A stretch of DNA of 64,000 nt from JACMLX01 sp040384325 (GTDB lineage Bacteria; Gemmatimonadota; Gemmatimonadetes; Gemmatimonadales; Gemmatimonadaceae), in NCBI GenBank assembly GCA_040384325.1, contig JAZKJL010000005.1, positions 744,001 through 808,000 of the forward strand, in the 5' to 3' direction. This document shows, piece by piece, positions 1 to 9,501 of the stretch (position 1 is its first letter; every line of letters starts with the position of its first letter). The translations under genes were made by a program, and so were the position numbers. The notes beneath the pieces were generated by a model. It had not been told where the DNA came from. It did not search any database and worked only from the letters and a program-made list of their open reading frames with translations.

Positions 1-1
1 C

Positions 2-520
2 GACCTTCTGTCGGGCAAGTACACGCTGGCGGCAGGTGACACCATCGCGCAGGCACAGGCATCGGCGCTGATCCGCACGCTGTCCGCCGACGATGTGCAG
101 CGCGACATCGCGCGCGCCGCGGAGTACGGCATGTCGTTGCCGTCGGCCAAGCCGCAGTTCGGCGTGGTCGGGTTCTGCTGGGGCGGATCGACGTCGTTCG
201 CCACCGCAGTGCGCGCACATCCGAAGCTCAAGGGTGCAGTGGTCTACTACGGCGGTGCGCCAGCGCTGACGGAACTGACGAACGTGAAGTCGCCGGTGCT
301 GGGACTGTATGGCGAGAACGACGCGCGCGTGAACGCGAGCATCCCCGGTGCCGATTCGACGATGAAGGCACTCAAGAAGTCGTACGAGCCGGTGATCCTG
401 GCCGGGGCGGGCCACGGCTTCCTGCGCCAGCAGGATGGCCAGAACGGCGCGAACATGACGGCCACTCGCGCCGCATGGCCGAAGACGCTGGCGTTCTTCC
501 AGCGGACGATCGGTCGCTGA
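2..520 (+). CDS. dienelactone hydrolase family protein (5' end outside window)
   Basis: An alpha/beta hydrolase of the dienelactone hydrolase type, which opens lactone or ester rings. The reading frame is open from the first bases, so the N-terminus lies upstream of the window. The nucleophile elbow reads G-F-C-W-G-G, with Cys as nucleophile as in carboxymethylenebutenolidases. It is followed by an acid loop G-E-N-D-A-R and the catalytic His in G-A-G-H-G-F near the C-terminus, in the family order Cys-Asp-His. The visible 172 residues cover roughly the C-terminal two thirds of a normal enzyme. The actual substrate cannot be told from this part. The next gene starts about 40 bases downstream on the same strand. 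Confidence 0.85.
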   Translation, partial: DLLSGKYTLAAGDTIAQAQASALIRTLSADDVQRDIARAAEYGMSLPSAKPQFGVVGFCWGGSTSFATAVRAHPKLKGAVVYYGGAPALTELTNVKSPVLGLYGENDARVNASIPGADSTMKALKKSYEPVILAGAGHGFLRQQDGQNGANMTATRAAWPKTLAFFQRTIGR

Positions 521-561
521 TCGTGCGACCCCTCCTTCCTGCAGCGACTGGAGCGTTCTAG

Positions 562-1092
562 GTGCGTGGGTTCAGTCCGTGGAATGTCGTCTTTCTCGCC
601 GGCCTGCTGCTGAGTGTGCGAGTGATGGTGGCCGGCGTGGAACGCGGCGTGTCGGCTGGTCAGACACTGGTGCGCTCGCGCTGGGCGATGTTGGCCGGCG
701 CGGCCACGCTGAGCGGCTTCATCGGTTCGCTGCTGGCGCGATCCGGGAGTCGGGGGGTGGTGTTCTGGGCATCGGCACTGGCGAGCGTGCTGATCGGTGC
801 GTGGAGCGCGCGCATCCTCGTGCGTCGTGCGGCGGCGATGCCGGTCAGTGATCACGAGTTCGATCCGCGCTTCGAGCTGCAGGGCGTGCCGGCGCTGGTG
901 GTGCAGGCGATCCCGGCAGACGGCGACGGCCTGGTGCGGTTGCCGAGTGGTGTCGTGCCGGGCGATGTGGCGATTCCGGCGCGCAGCCTGGATGGGATGC
1001 CGATCGCGAGTGGCATCGAAGTCGGCGTGGAACGGATCGACGCTGGCGTGGCCTTTGTGGAATCATGGGCCGCGATCGAGGCGCGCCTGTAA
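562..1092 (+). CDS. small membrane protein, possibly NfeD-like C-terminus
   Basis: A 176-residue protein read from a GTG start. The first 85 residues hold a hydrophobic helix (about 8-26) and a second hydrophobic pair (about 42-75). The last 75 residues are soluble and beta-rich. They run from a G-V-P-A-L-V-V segment to a closing V-x-V-x-R-I-D-x-G-V-A-F-V-E pattern that resembles the small OB-fold found at the end of NfeD proteins. That resemblance is by eye and weak. It follows the hydrolase by 41 bases and may be cotranscribed with it. No function is assigned. Confidence 0.5.
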   Translation: MRGFSPWNVVFLAGLLLSVRVMVAGVERGVSAGQTLVRSRWAMLAGAATLSGFIGSLLARSGSRGVVFWASALASVLIGAWSARILVRRAAAMPVSDHEFDPRFELQGVPALVVQAIPADGDGLVRLPSGVVPGDVAIPARSLDGMPIASGIEVGVERIDAGVAFVESWAAIEARL

Positions 1093-1206
1093 GTTCCTGG
1101 GTGTGGACCGCGTCGTCACCGTGCTCACCGGTGTCCGGTACGGCGCGGTGCCCACACGGTCGGCACGAGAAGAGAGGCAGGACCCTGACCGACGGGAGGT
1201 GCGAAC

Positions 1207-1503
1207 GTGTCCGATGCTGCGGTGTTCGTGCTCGTCTTCGGTGGCCTGTTCGTGTTGCGCTGCATTGCCGCGACGATCGTGTTTCTCTGGATCCTGCCGG
1301 ACGGCGTGCGCTGTCCGCAGTGTGACGCCGAGACATTACGTGTGCAACCGGGTCGCGTGATGCGACTATTTCGCGGATTCCGTCCCAGCTGGTGCATCGC
1401 CTGCGGGTGGCATGGTGTGCATCGTGTGACACCGGTGGCGACGACCCGTGCGCGTGTGCCGTATCCGCTACCGACTTCACCGCCTCCCGTCGAGCGTCAC
1501 TGA
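1207..1503 (+). CDS. small membrane-anchored zinc-ribbon protein
   Basis: 98 residues from a GTG start. An N-terminal transmembrane helix (about residues 5-30) is followed by two cysteine pairs, C-P-Q-C-D and C-I-A-C-G-W, about 30 residues apart. This is the layout of a zinc ribbon. The tail is proline-rich and probably disordered. I do not recognise a named family. The predicted form is a single-pass inner-membrane protein with a cytoplasmic zinc knuckle. The preceding 110 bases contain no other gene. Confidence 0.5.
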   Translation: MSDAAVFVLVFGGLFVLRCIAATIVFLWILPDGVRCPQCDAETLRVQPGRVMRLFRGFRPSWCIACGWHGVHRVTPVATTRARVPYPLPTSPPPVERH

Positions 1504-1585
1504 CCGGCGTCTTCAGGGCGGTGATGGCGTGTCACAGCGGTGCGCGCCGCGTGCCGAGCGCGGGGGAGACGTGGCGGGTGGCGCC

Positions 1586-1870
1586 TCAGGTATGCCGAGC
1601 GTAGAGCGCGAGCCAGTCGGGAAATCCGCCTGGAATTTCCATAAAGTCATCGAAGTACACCAAACCGGCCTCCTCGAAGAGGTCGATGAGGTTCGGCACG
1701 TCGTCCGGGCTGGCGAGTGGGCCGATGGCGATGAGCGCGCCTTCGACGCGGAACTCCTCGTCGGTGAGGTTGAGGATGCGGTCGATCCCCTCGCGCGTGA
1801 GGCCGGCGCCCTCGAAGGCGTCGCGTCGGATGGCGAGGGTGGAGCCGGCGGCGGAGAGGGGGATGGGCAT
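1586..1870 (-). CDS. conserved hypothetical acidic protein
   Basis: 94 residues if translation starts at the ATG at 1870. The frame is open further upstream, but the extra 58 residues are proline-rich and look non-coding. The chosen protein is acidic and compact, with helical segments (D-A-F-E-G-A-G-L-T, then A-S-P-D-D-V-P-N-L-I-D-L-F-E-E-A-G). No signal peptide or membrane segment is visible and no family is recognised. It faces away from parAB. No good ribosome-binding site is visible, so the start is uncertain. Confidence 0.5.
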   Translation of the reverse strand: MPIPLSAAGSTLAIRRDAFEGAGLTREGIDRILNLTDEEFRVEGALIAIGPLASPDDVPNLIDLFEEAGLVYFDDFMEIPGGFPDWLALYARHT

Positions 1871-2103
1871 GCTGATCGGGGGCGGGGAGTGAAGGGGTGA
1901 AGTTGGCGGGTTGTGGCGGCGTGGGAAGTGGGGCGGGGGGGGCGCGCGCGAGACCGGGGCGGTGCGCAGGTTCCGGTCGCGGTGCGCGCGCAGGCCAGGT
2001 GGAATTGCCTGCGAGGGCGCGCCGCGGTTCCGCACCACACTCATCCGAAGTAAACCCTTACAGGAGAACGACTTACAATGGAATCTCCTCCTTCCTCCTC
2101 CTC

Positions 2104-2119
2104 TGTTTCACGTGAAACA
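2104..2119. promoter_or_regulatory. parS centromere site 1
   Basis: A perfect 16-base palindrome, TGTTTCACGTGAAACA. It is identical to the classical chromosomal parS consensus bound by the ParB helix-turn-helix domain. It lies 114 bases before the parA start, beside a second site. ParB loading here would nucleate the partition complex that tethers the origin region. Confidence 0.95.
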
Positions 2120-2140
2120 CACGAGCGATGGTGGTTCGAT

Positions 2141-2156
2141 CGTTCCACGTGAAACG
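2141..2156. promoter_or_regulatory. parS centromere site 2
   Basis: CGTTCCACGTGAAACG. The central 14 bases fit the parS pattern GTTNCACGTGAAAC, and the outer pair C/G replaces T/A. It starts 37 bases after the start of site 1, so the two face nearly the same side of the helix (about 3.5 turns). The pair sits between the upstream gene and the presumed parA promoter. Confidence 0.88.
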
Positions 2157-2187
2157 CGAAACTGGCACCATGTGCGACTGCGCGCGG

Positions 2188-2193
2188 TATATT
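2188..2193 (+). promoter_or_regulatory. possible -10 element of parAB
   Basis: TATATT, 40 bases before the parA GTG and immediately downstream of the two parS sites. No good -35 is seen (TGGCAC at 2163 with a long spacer is the best candidate). If real, ParB bound at parS would sit directly over the upstream half of this promoter and could autoregulate parAB. Confidence 0.3.
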
Positions 2194-2232
2194 CGCCGCA
2201 GGTCAATTCACCCTCCTCGTCGCACACTTATC

Positions 2233-3045
2233 GTGGCTCGAGTCATAGCAATCGCGAATCAGAAAGGCGGGGTCGGCAAGACGACGACTGCCGTCAACCT
2301 CGCCGCCAGCCTGGCGGTGGCGGAGCAACGCACGCTGCTCATCGATGGCGACCCGCAAGGCAACGCCACGTCGGGGATCGGGCTGTCTCGCGATGACGTC
2401 ACCCAGACCACCTACGACGTCCTGATCGGCGAAAGCGGCATCGCAGCGGCGCGGCACCGGCACGTGCAGTTCCCGACGCTCGACGTGCTCCCGGCCACCG
2501 CCGATCTGGCGGGTGCGGAAGTCGAACTGGTGGACCGCGACGAGCGCGAGCAGATGATGCGCAAGGCTGTCGCGATCGCGCGCGACGACTACGACTACAT
2601 CCTCATCGATTGCCCGCCGTCGCTCGGACTCATCACGGTCAACATGCTGGCCGCGGCTGACGCCCTGTTGATCCCGGTCCAGTGCGAGTACTACGCCCTC
2701 GAAGGGCTGTCACAGCTGCTGAACACGGTGCACCTCATCCAGCGCAGCGTGAACCCGGCGCTGGGCATCGATGGCGTGTTGCTCACCATGTACGACGCGC
2801 GCCTCAACCTGTCGCGACAGGTCGCCACCGACGCCCGCGAATACTTCGGCCCCAAGGTCTTCGACAGCGTCATTCCGCGAAATGTCCGACTCGCCGAAGC
2901 CCCCAGCTTCGGCAAGCCGATCATCCTCTACGACCTGGCATCCGTCGGCGCCCAAGCCTACATGGCCGTCGCCAAGGAATTGATCGCCCGGCACCGAGAC
3001 ACCAGCATCGCATCGAACGGATCCACCCGACGCGCCGACCGCTGA
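2233..3045 (+). CDS. parA: chromosome-partitioning ATPase ParA (Soj)
   Basis: 270 residues from the GTG at 2233. The product then begins V-A-R-V-I-A-I-A-N-Q-K-G-G-V-G-K-T-T-T, as ParA/Soj proteins do. Upstream in-frame residues run through parS DNA and are not credible. The deviant Walker A motif (K-G-G-V-G-K-T-T) is at residues 9-16, D-G-D-P-Q-G-N forms the A' motif, and I-D-C-P-P-S-L is Walker B. It is an ATP-dependent DNA-binding switch that moves ParB-parS complexes and often modulates DnaA. It is followed after 57 bases by parB. The usual neighbours rsmG/mnmG are absent here. Confidence 0.95.
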   Translation: MARVIAIANQKGGVGKTTTAVNLAASLAVAEQRTLLIDGDPQGNATSGIGLSRDDVTQTTYDVLIGESGIAAARHRHVQFPTLDVLPATADLAGAEVELVDRDEREQMMRKAVAIARDDYDYILIDCPPSLGLITVNMLAAADALLIPVQCEYYALEGLSQLLNTVHLIQRSVNPALGIDGVLLTMYDARLNLSRQVATDAREYFGPKVFDSVIPRNVRLAEAPSFGKPIILYDLASVGAQAYMAVAKELIARHRDTSIASNGSTRRADR

Positions 3046-3102
3046 GCCGCGCTCACCGCACTCTTTCCCGATCGCGCCCGACCGACGCCACAGGATCTGA
3101 TC

Positions 3103-4029
3103 ATGCCCCCTGAACAGCCCCGCCGTCTCGGAAAAGGACTCGAAGCGCTCCTCGCCATGAAGAGCCCCGAGCCCCGAAATCCCGCCCCGGCCTCCACCGA
3201 CGCGGCGCCGACCGTCGGACTCCAGCATGTGCGCCTGAGCGAGATCCGACCCAACCCCTACCAGCCACGCAAGGAGTTCCGGCTGGAGGAACTGTCGGAG
3301 CTCCAGGCCTCCATCAAGGCCTCAGGCCTCCTGCAGCCGATCACCGTCCGCCCGGCCCCCAACGGCACCGGCTTCGAGCTGATCGCGGGCGAGCGCCGAT
3401 TCCGCGCCACCTCCGCGTTGGGCTGGACGGAGATCCCTGCCGTCATCCGCACCATCGACGACAAGACGCTCCTCACGCTCGCCCTGATCGAGAACCTCCA
3501 GCGTAGCGACCTCAATCCGCTCGAAGAGGCCGAAGGGTACAAGCGGCTGGTGGACGAGTTCGCGCTCTCGCACGCACAGGTGGGTGAAGTGGTCGGCAAG
3601 GATCGCTCGACCGTCGCCAACCTCCTCCGACTGCTCCAACTCCCCGCCGCCGTCCGACGACTCCTCGGCGACGGCGCCATCACCCTCGGCCACGCTCGCG
3701 CCCTACTCGGCCTCGGCGACGAGCGCGCCATGATCGAACTGGCCCGCGAAGCGGCCAGCCAGGGCCTCAGCGTTCGCGACATCGAACGGCGGGTGCAGGC
3801 GGCGCCAGGCAGCAAGCACGCCGCGAAGGCCGTCACGAAACCCAAAGGCAGCAAGACGTCCGAAGCTCGTGGTATCGAGGACCGACTGCGCAGACACCTT
3901 CAGACGGACGTCAGCGTTCACCTCGCGAAGGGCAAAAACGCCAAGGGCGAGCTCCGCATTTACTTCTATTCGAACGACGATCTGGCCCGCGTACTCGACC
4001 TGATCCTCGGCCTCGAAGCCGACAGCTGA
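3103..4029 (+). CDS. parB: chromosome-partitioning CTPase ParB (Spo0J)
   Basis: 308 residues from an ATG; the N-terminal R-R-L-G-K-G-L-E-A-L-L motif is the region that stimulates ParA ATPase. The ParB/Srx CTP-binding domain spans about residues 40-135, with I-R-P-N-P-Y-Q-P-R and the G-E-R-R-F-R-A motif. The central helix-turn-helix (about 150-200, L-S-H-A-Q-V-G-E-V-V-G-K-D-R-S-T-V-A-N) reads parS. After a basic linker (about 240-255) comes a C-terminal dimerisation domain. It loads at the two parS sites upstream of parA. Full family length, no defect seen. Confidence 0.95.
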   Translation: MPPEQPRRLGKGLEALLAMKSPEPRNPAPASTDAAPTVGLQHVRLSEIRPNPYQPRKEFRLEELSELQASIKASGLLQPITVRPAPNGTGFELIAGERRFRATSALGWTEIPAVIRTIDDKTLLTLALIENLQRSDLNPLEEAEGYKRLVDEFALSHAQVGEVVGKDRSTVANLLRLLQLPAAVRRLLGDGAITLGHARALLGLGDERAMIELAREAASQGLSVRDIERRVQAAPGSKHAAKAVTKPKGSKTSEARGIEDRLRRHLQTDVSVHLAKGKNAKGELRIYFYSNDDLARVLDLILGLEADS

Positions 4030-4122
4030 GCGCTGATTGAGAGCTTCGCGACACGCGCGGTCCCGGCCGCGTTGTCGAGAACTTCAGGGTTCTGCACAAA
4101 CCACGTAACTCATTTTCCGACA

Positions 4123-5172
4123 ATGACTTACAACAGAAAAACCGGGTTAGCTGCCCGGTTTTCCACATTTTTGCCGGTTGCTTCCCTCGTCTTTGTCACC
4201 GCGTGCGCGAAGACTGAAGGCAAGCCGGCGGATGCCGCCGACTCGGCAGGCTCGAGCATCCGCGTGGCCCTCCTCACACCTGGCCCGATTTCGGATCAGG
4301 CGTGGAACGGCGGTGCCTACGCGGGATTGCAGCGCATCAAGGACTCGCTCGGCGCGCGTACCAGCCACATCCAGACGAAGACGCCAGCCGAGTTTGATGA
4401 GAACTTCCGACTGTACGGCGAGCAGGGCTATCAACTCGTCTTCGGGCACGGCTTCGAATATCAGGATGCCGCCCAGCGCGTCGCGCCGGATTTCCCGAAG
4501 ACCATCTACGTCACCACGTCCGGCAATCGGACCGGACCGAACATCGCCGGGCTCGAGTTCGCCTTCGAGGATGGCGCCTACCTCGCCGGCATCGTCGCCG
4601 GTGCCGCGACCAAGTCCGGCACCATCGGCGCGATCGGAGGACAGGAAATTCCCCCGGTCCGCCGCAGCTTCGCCGCCTTCGCCGCTGGGGCGCAGTCGGT
4701 CAACCCGACGGTGAAGGTCATCACCTCATACATCGGAAACTGGGACGACGCCTCGGCCGGCAAGGAACAGGCACTCGCGCAGATCGGACGCGGTGCCGAC
4801 ATCATCTTCCAGAACGCCGATGCGGCCGGGCTCGGGATCTTCCAGGCCGCCCGCGAGTCGAAGGGAGTGCGCGTATTTGGCTCCAACAGCGACCAAAATG
4901 CCGTCGCACCGGAAGTCGTGCTGGGCAGCGTCGTCATCGACCTGCCACACGCGTTCCTGCTCGTCGCCAAGGAAGTGCAGGCAGGCACGTTCAAGCCGCG
5001 CGTGATCTCGCTCGGCATGCCGACCGATGTCGTACGACTGGTGCTCAATCCCGCGCTGCGCGGCACCATTCCCGCATCGGCGATCGTGGCAGTGGACTCG
5101 GTCACGAAACGGCTCGTGGCCGGCACGTTCACCACGCCCGTCGGACAAGCAGCTCCTGCCGCGCCGCAGTGA
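4123..5172 (+). CDS. BMP family nucleoside-binding lipoprotein
   Basis: 349 residues from the ATG at 4123. The short basic n-region M-T-Y-N-R-K is followed by a hydrophobic stretch and the lipobox V-T-A-C, which gives a lipid-anchored Cys at residue 28. The mature protein begins with a variable D/A/S-rich linker and then matches the BmpA/TmpC/PnrA fold: V-A-L-L-T-P-G-P-I-S-D-Q-A-W-N-G near the start, G-H-G-F-E-Y, and the region I-F-Q-N-A-D-A-A-G-L-G. Relatives bind purine or pyrimidine nucleosides and feed an ABC importer. Such an importer is encoded directly downstream, with a NIF3-like gene between. Confidence 0.9.
   Translation: MTYNRKTGLAARFSTFLPVASLVFVTACAKTEGKPADAADSAGSSIRVALLTPGPISDQAWNGGAYAGLQRIKDSLGARTSHIQTKTPAEFDENFRLYGEQGYQLVFGHGFEYQDAAQRVAPDFPKTIYVTTSGNRTGPNIAGLEFAFEDGAYLAGIVAGAATKSGTIGAIGGQEIPPVRRSFAAFAAGAQSVNPTVKVITSYIGNWDDASAGKEQALAQIGRGADIIFQNADAAGLGIFQAARESKGVRVFGSNSDQNAVAPEVVLGSVVIDLPHAFLLVAKEVQAGTFKPRVISLGMPTDVVRLVLNPALRGTIPASAIVAVDSVTKRLVAGTFTTPVGQAAPAAPQ
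4138..4162 (+). terminator. terminator-like hairpin overlapping the start of the BMP gene
   Basis: A perfect 9-base stem AAAACCGGG (4138-4146) and CCCGGTTTT (4154-4162) with a 7-base loop. The A and T runs at the arms make it look like an intrinsic terminator for parAB in both directions. It begins only 15 bases inside the next coding region, within its signal-peptide codons, so it may instead be a leader structure acting on that gene. Confidence 0.5.
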
Positions 5173-5174
5173 CC

Positions 5175-5956
5175 ATGCCCACCGAACCCGCCTTGCTGGA
5201 GCAGGTCGTTCCGTGGCTCGATGACCTCCTGCAGACCGACGTCACACCGGACTACAGTGGCGCACACAACGGTCTCCAGGTTGAACATGTCGGACCGGTG
5301 ACGCGGATCGCTGCAGCGGTCGATGCGTCGCTGCGCACCGTGGAACAGGCGGTGGCCGTGGGTGCGAATCTGCTGATCGTGCATCACGGGCTGTTCTGGG
5401 CTGGCGCCCGTCCACTGGTCGGAGCGCACCGGCGCAAGCTCAAGTTGCTGCTCGATCACGACATCGCACTGTACAGCTCCCACCTGCCGCTCGACCGTCA
5501 CGCGACACTCGGCAACAACGTGTTGCTGGCTGAATCGCTCGGATTGGTGCCGAGCAACACGTGGCACGCGTACAAGGGCGTGGCGATCGGGGTGGTGGCG
5601 GAGGCCGACATCGCCACGACAGAACTCGCGTCCCGCGCACGCACCTTTGCCGACGCGCATGCTCACCACGTGGTGATCACGCCGCATGCCGCCGACCGCC
5701 GCTCGCGACGGGTCGCAATCTGCAGCGGCGGCGGCGCCTCGAGCGAGTCGATTCGCGACGCCCTCGCGATCGGTGCCGACACGCTGGTGGTGGGTGAGGG
5801 CCCGCATCATACGGCCGTGGACGCCGAGGAACTCGGCCTCGTGATCGTGTATGCCGGTCACTATGCGACCGAGACGTTGGGTGTGCAGGCCCTGGCCCGT
5901 GAAGTGGCGCTGAGCTGGCAGCTGCCGTGGTCCTTCCTTCCGGCACCCAGCGGCCT

Positions 5957-5960
<4 letters not shown>
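5175..5960 (+). CDS. NIF3/YbgI-like dinuclear metal-binding protein
   Basis: 261 residues from the ATG at 5175 (a GTG at 5169 overlaps the preceding stop and is an alternative). The family signature V-H-H-G-L-F-W (about residues 66-72) supplies metal ligands. S-S-H-L-P-L-D follows, and the C-terminal G-E-G-P-H-H and Y-A-G-H-Y-A-T-E motifs supply the remaining His and Glu residues of the two-metal site. The family (DUF34/NIF3) is widespread and has been linked to GTP cyclohydrolase-like folds, but its reaction is still unsettled. Its position inside a coupled nucleoside-transporter operon is notable; its stop overlaps the ATPase start by 4 bases. Confidence 0.88.
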
Positions 5961-7413
<1,453 letters not shown>

Positions 7414-7414
<1 letters not shown>

Positions 7415-8541
7415 TGTCGCGTGTGATCCGGGCGATCGCCGAGCCGGTATCGGCCGGTGTGTTGTCCCTCGGCATGCTGGCCGCGCTGCTGGCGGTGAGT
7501 GGCTATCCGGTGGGCGAGGCGCTGGCTGCACTCTGGCGCGGCGCATTCGGGTCGTGGTCGGTGCTCGCGTCAGGCACGCTGGTCCGCGCCACACCGCTGC
7601 TGTTCGCCGGACTGGCGGTGTCGGTGGCGTTCCGCGCCGGGATTCTGAACATCGGTGCCGAAGGGCAGCTGCTGATGGGCGCGACGGCGGCAGCGGCCGT
7701 CGCCGTCACCCTGCCGGCGTCCGCCGGAGTGGTTGGACTGTTGCTGGCGTTGGTGGCCGGTGTGCTGGCGGGTGGTGCCTGGGCGTCAGTCGCCGGCGTG
7801 CTCCGGCAGCGCTTCGGCGTGCTGGAGGTGATCAGCACGATCATGCTCAACGTGGTGGCATTGCACGTCACAGGATTGTTGGTGCGCGGCCCCCTGCAGG
7901 AACCGACGCGGACCTTTCCGCAGTCCGCTCTGCTGGACGCAGCACTTCGTCTCCCGCGACTCCTGCCCGGCACCCGGCTGCACGCCGGTGTGGCGGTGGC
8001 GGTGGTGTGTGCGCTGGGTCTCGCCTGGTTTCTCCGCACCACCGCGCCGGGATTCCGACTGCGGATGACTGGCGCCAATCCGCGCGCCGCCGCCAGCGCG
8101 GGACGCATCGACGTGGCGCGGGTGTCGCTGCTGGCGTTCGTGGCGAGTGGCGCGCTGGCCGGGCTCGGCGGCGCGGTCGAGGTCACGGGGGTCACGTTCG
8201 CGCTCTATGAGAACCTGTCGCCCGGCTACGGCTACACGGCGATCGCGGTGGCCTTGCTGGCGCGGTTGAATCCGGTCTCGGCGATTGGGTCGGCGCTGGT
8301 GTTCGGGGCGCTGGAGGCGGGGGCGAGCGCGATGCAGCGGGATGCGCAGGTGCCGGCGGGGATGGTGGGGGTGGTCGAGGCCGGGGTGATTCTGGTGCTG
8401 GTGGCGTCGGAATGGGTTGGACGGCGGGCGGGGCGGGGAGGACCGTTGAATCGGGGGGGGACCCCGCGCAGCGATCCAGCCGGACCTTCCGACACCGAGC
8501 CGCCTTCACCGACCTCCGCCCCGCAGCTCAGCGCCACATGA
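7414..8541 (+). CDS. ABC importer permease 1 (nucleoside type)
   Basis: 375 residues from the ATG at 7414, whose first base is the last base of the ATPase stop (TGATG). About eight hydrophobic helices are visible. The family motif F-R-A-G-I-L-N-I-G-A-E-G-Q-L (about residues 70-84) is the coupling region of BPD_transp_2 permeases of the BmpC/NupP type. The last 40 residues are a P/S/G-rich cytoplasmic tail outside the conserved domain. It forms a heterodimer with the following gene product. Confidence 0.9.
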
Positions 8542-9461
8542 ACGTCGCCCCACTCGCCGACTTCCTCGAAGCCTCGGTCCGCAACGCCACCCCGCTCCTT
8601 CTCGCCGCGCTCGGTGAAACCGTCTCCGAGCGCAGCGGTGTGATCAACGTCGGCCTGGAAGGCGCCATCATCGCCGGGTGCCTGGCAGGTCTCGCCGCCG
8701 CGACGACCGTCGGACCGGAAGCCGGACTGCTCGCCGCCGGACTGGCGGGGATCGCGATGGCCGTCATCTTCGCCGTCGTCGCGATCGGATTGGCTGCCGA
8801 CCAGATCATCACGGGCACGGCGATCACCATGCTCGGGCTCGGGATTACCAGCACCCTCTACCGCGTTCTGTACGGCGATGCCGGCGCCGCGTTGTCGGCA
8901 CCCACCCTCGCCGCGCTGCCGATTCCGGGACTGGAGCGGATTCCGGTGATCGGTCATGCCCTGTTCAGGCAGCCACTTCCCACCTACCTCGCAGCGCTGC
9001 TCGTCCCGGCCGTGTGGTGGTGGATGTATCGAACACGTGCCGGACTGGCGCTCCGAGCCACCGGTGAAAACCCAGCCGCCGCGCTCTCGTCCGGCGTCTC
9101 ACCGCGCCGAGTTCAGGCGTTGGCCGTCCTCTTTGGTGGACTCTGCGGCGGCTTGGCCGGCGGTACGCTGGTACTGGCGCAGGTCGGCACGTTCGCCGAA
9201 GGGATGTCGGCCGGCAGAGGCTTCGTCGCGATCGCAATCGTCGCACTGGGCCGTTGGAATCCCGTTGGTGCCGCGTTGGCGGCGCTACTTTTCGGCATGG
9301 CGAGCGCGCTGCAGTTTCTCTTTCAGGCGCTCAGTCTGGACATTCCCTACCAGATCTTTCTCGCCCTGCCGTACATCCTGACGCTGCTGGCACTCGCCTT
9401 GGCCGGAGGCCGGTATGCAGCGCCGGCGGCGCTCGGTGTCAGACCGCAGGCAGCGATGTGA
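8538..9461 (+). CDS. ABC importer permease 2 (nucleoside type)
   Basis: 307 residues from the ATG of an ATGA overlap with permease 1. It is the partner (NupQ/BmpD-like) permease, with S-E-R-S-G-V-I-N-V-G-L-E-G (about 30-42) matching the corresponding motif of its partner, and eight or nine hydrophobic helices. The tight chain lipoprotein, NIF3, ATPase, permease, permease argues for one transcript. It ends 40 bases before a convergent gene, with no clear terminator hairpin between. Confidence 0.9.
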   Translation: MNVAPLADFLEASVRNATPLLLAALGETVSERSGVINVGLEGAIIAGCLAGLAAATTVGPEAGLLAAGLAGIAMAVIFAVVAIGLAADQIITGTAITMLGLGITSTLYRVLYGDAGAALSAPTLAALPIPGLERIPVIGHALFRQPLPTYLAALLVPAVWWWMYRTRAGLALRATGENPAAALSSGVSPRRVQALAVLFGGLCGGLAGGTLVLAQVGTFAEGMSAGRGFVAIAIVALGRWNPVGAALAALLFGMASALQFLFQALSLDIPYQIFLALPYILTLLALALAGGRYAAPAALGVRPQAAM

Positions 9462-9501
9462 GCTCATCTCGACGAAGCGGCGAGCCGAGCAGGTGGCGTG
9501 A

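Noticed and set aside
2079..2153. A 24-codon open frame with an upstream AGGAGA, running through parS site 1
   Set aside because: The coding sense follows the parS palindrome, composition is poor and the spacing to AGGAGA is long. Treated as chance.
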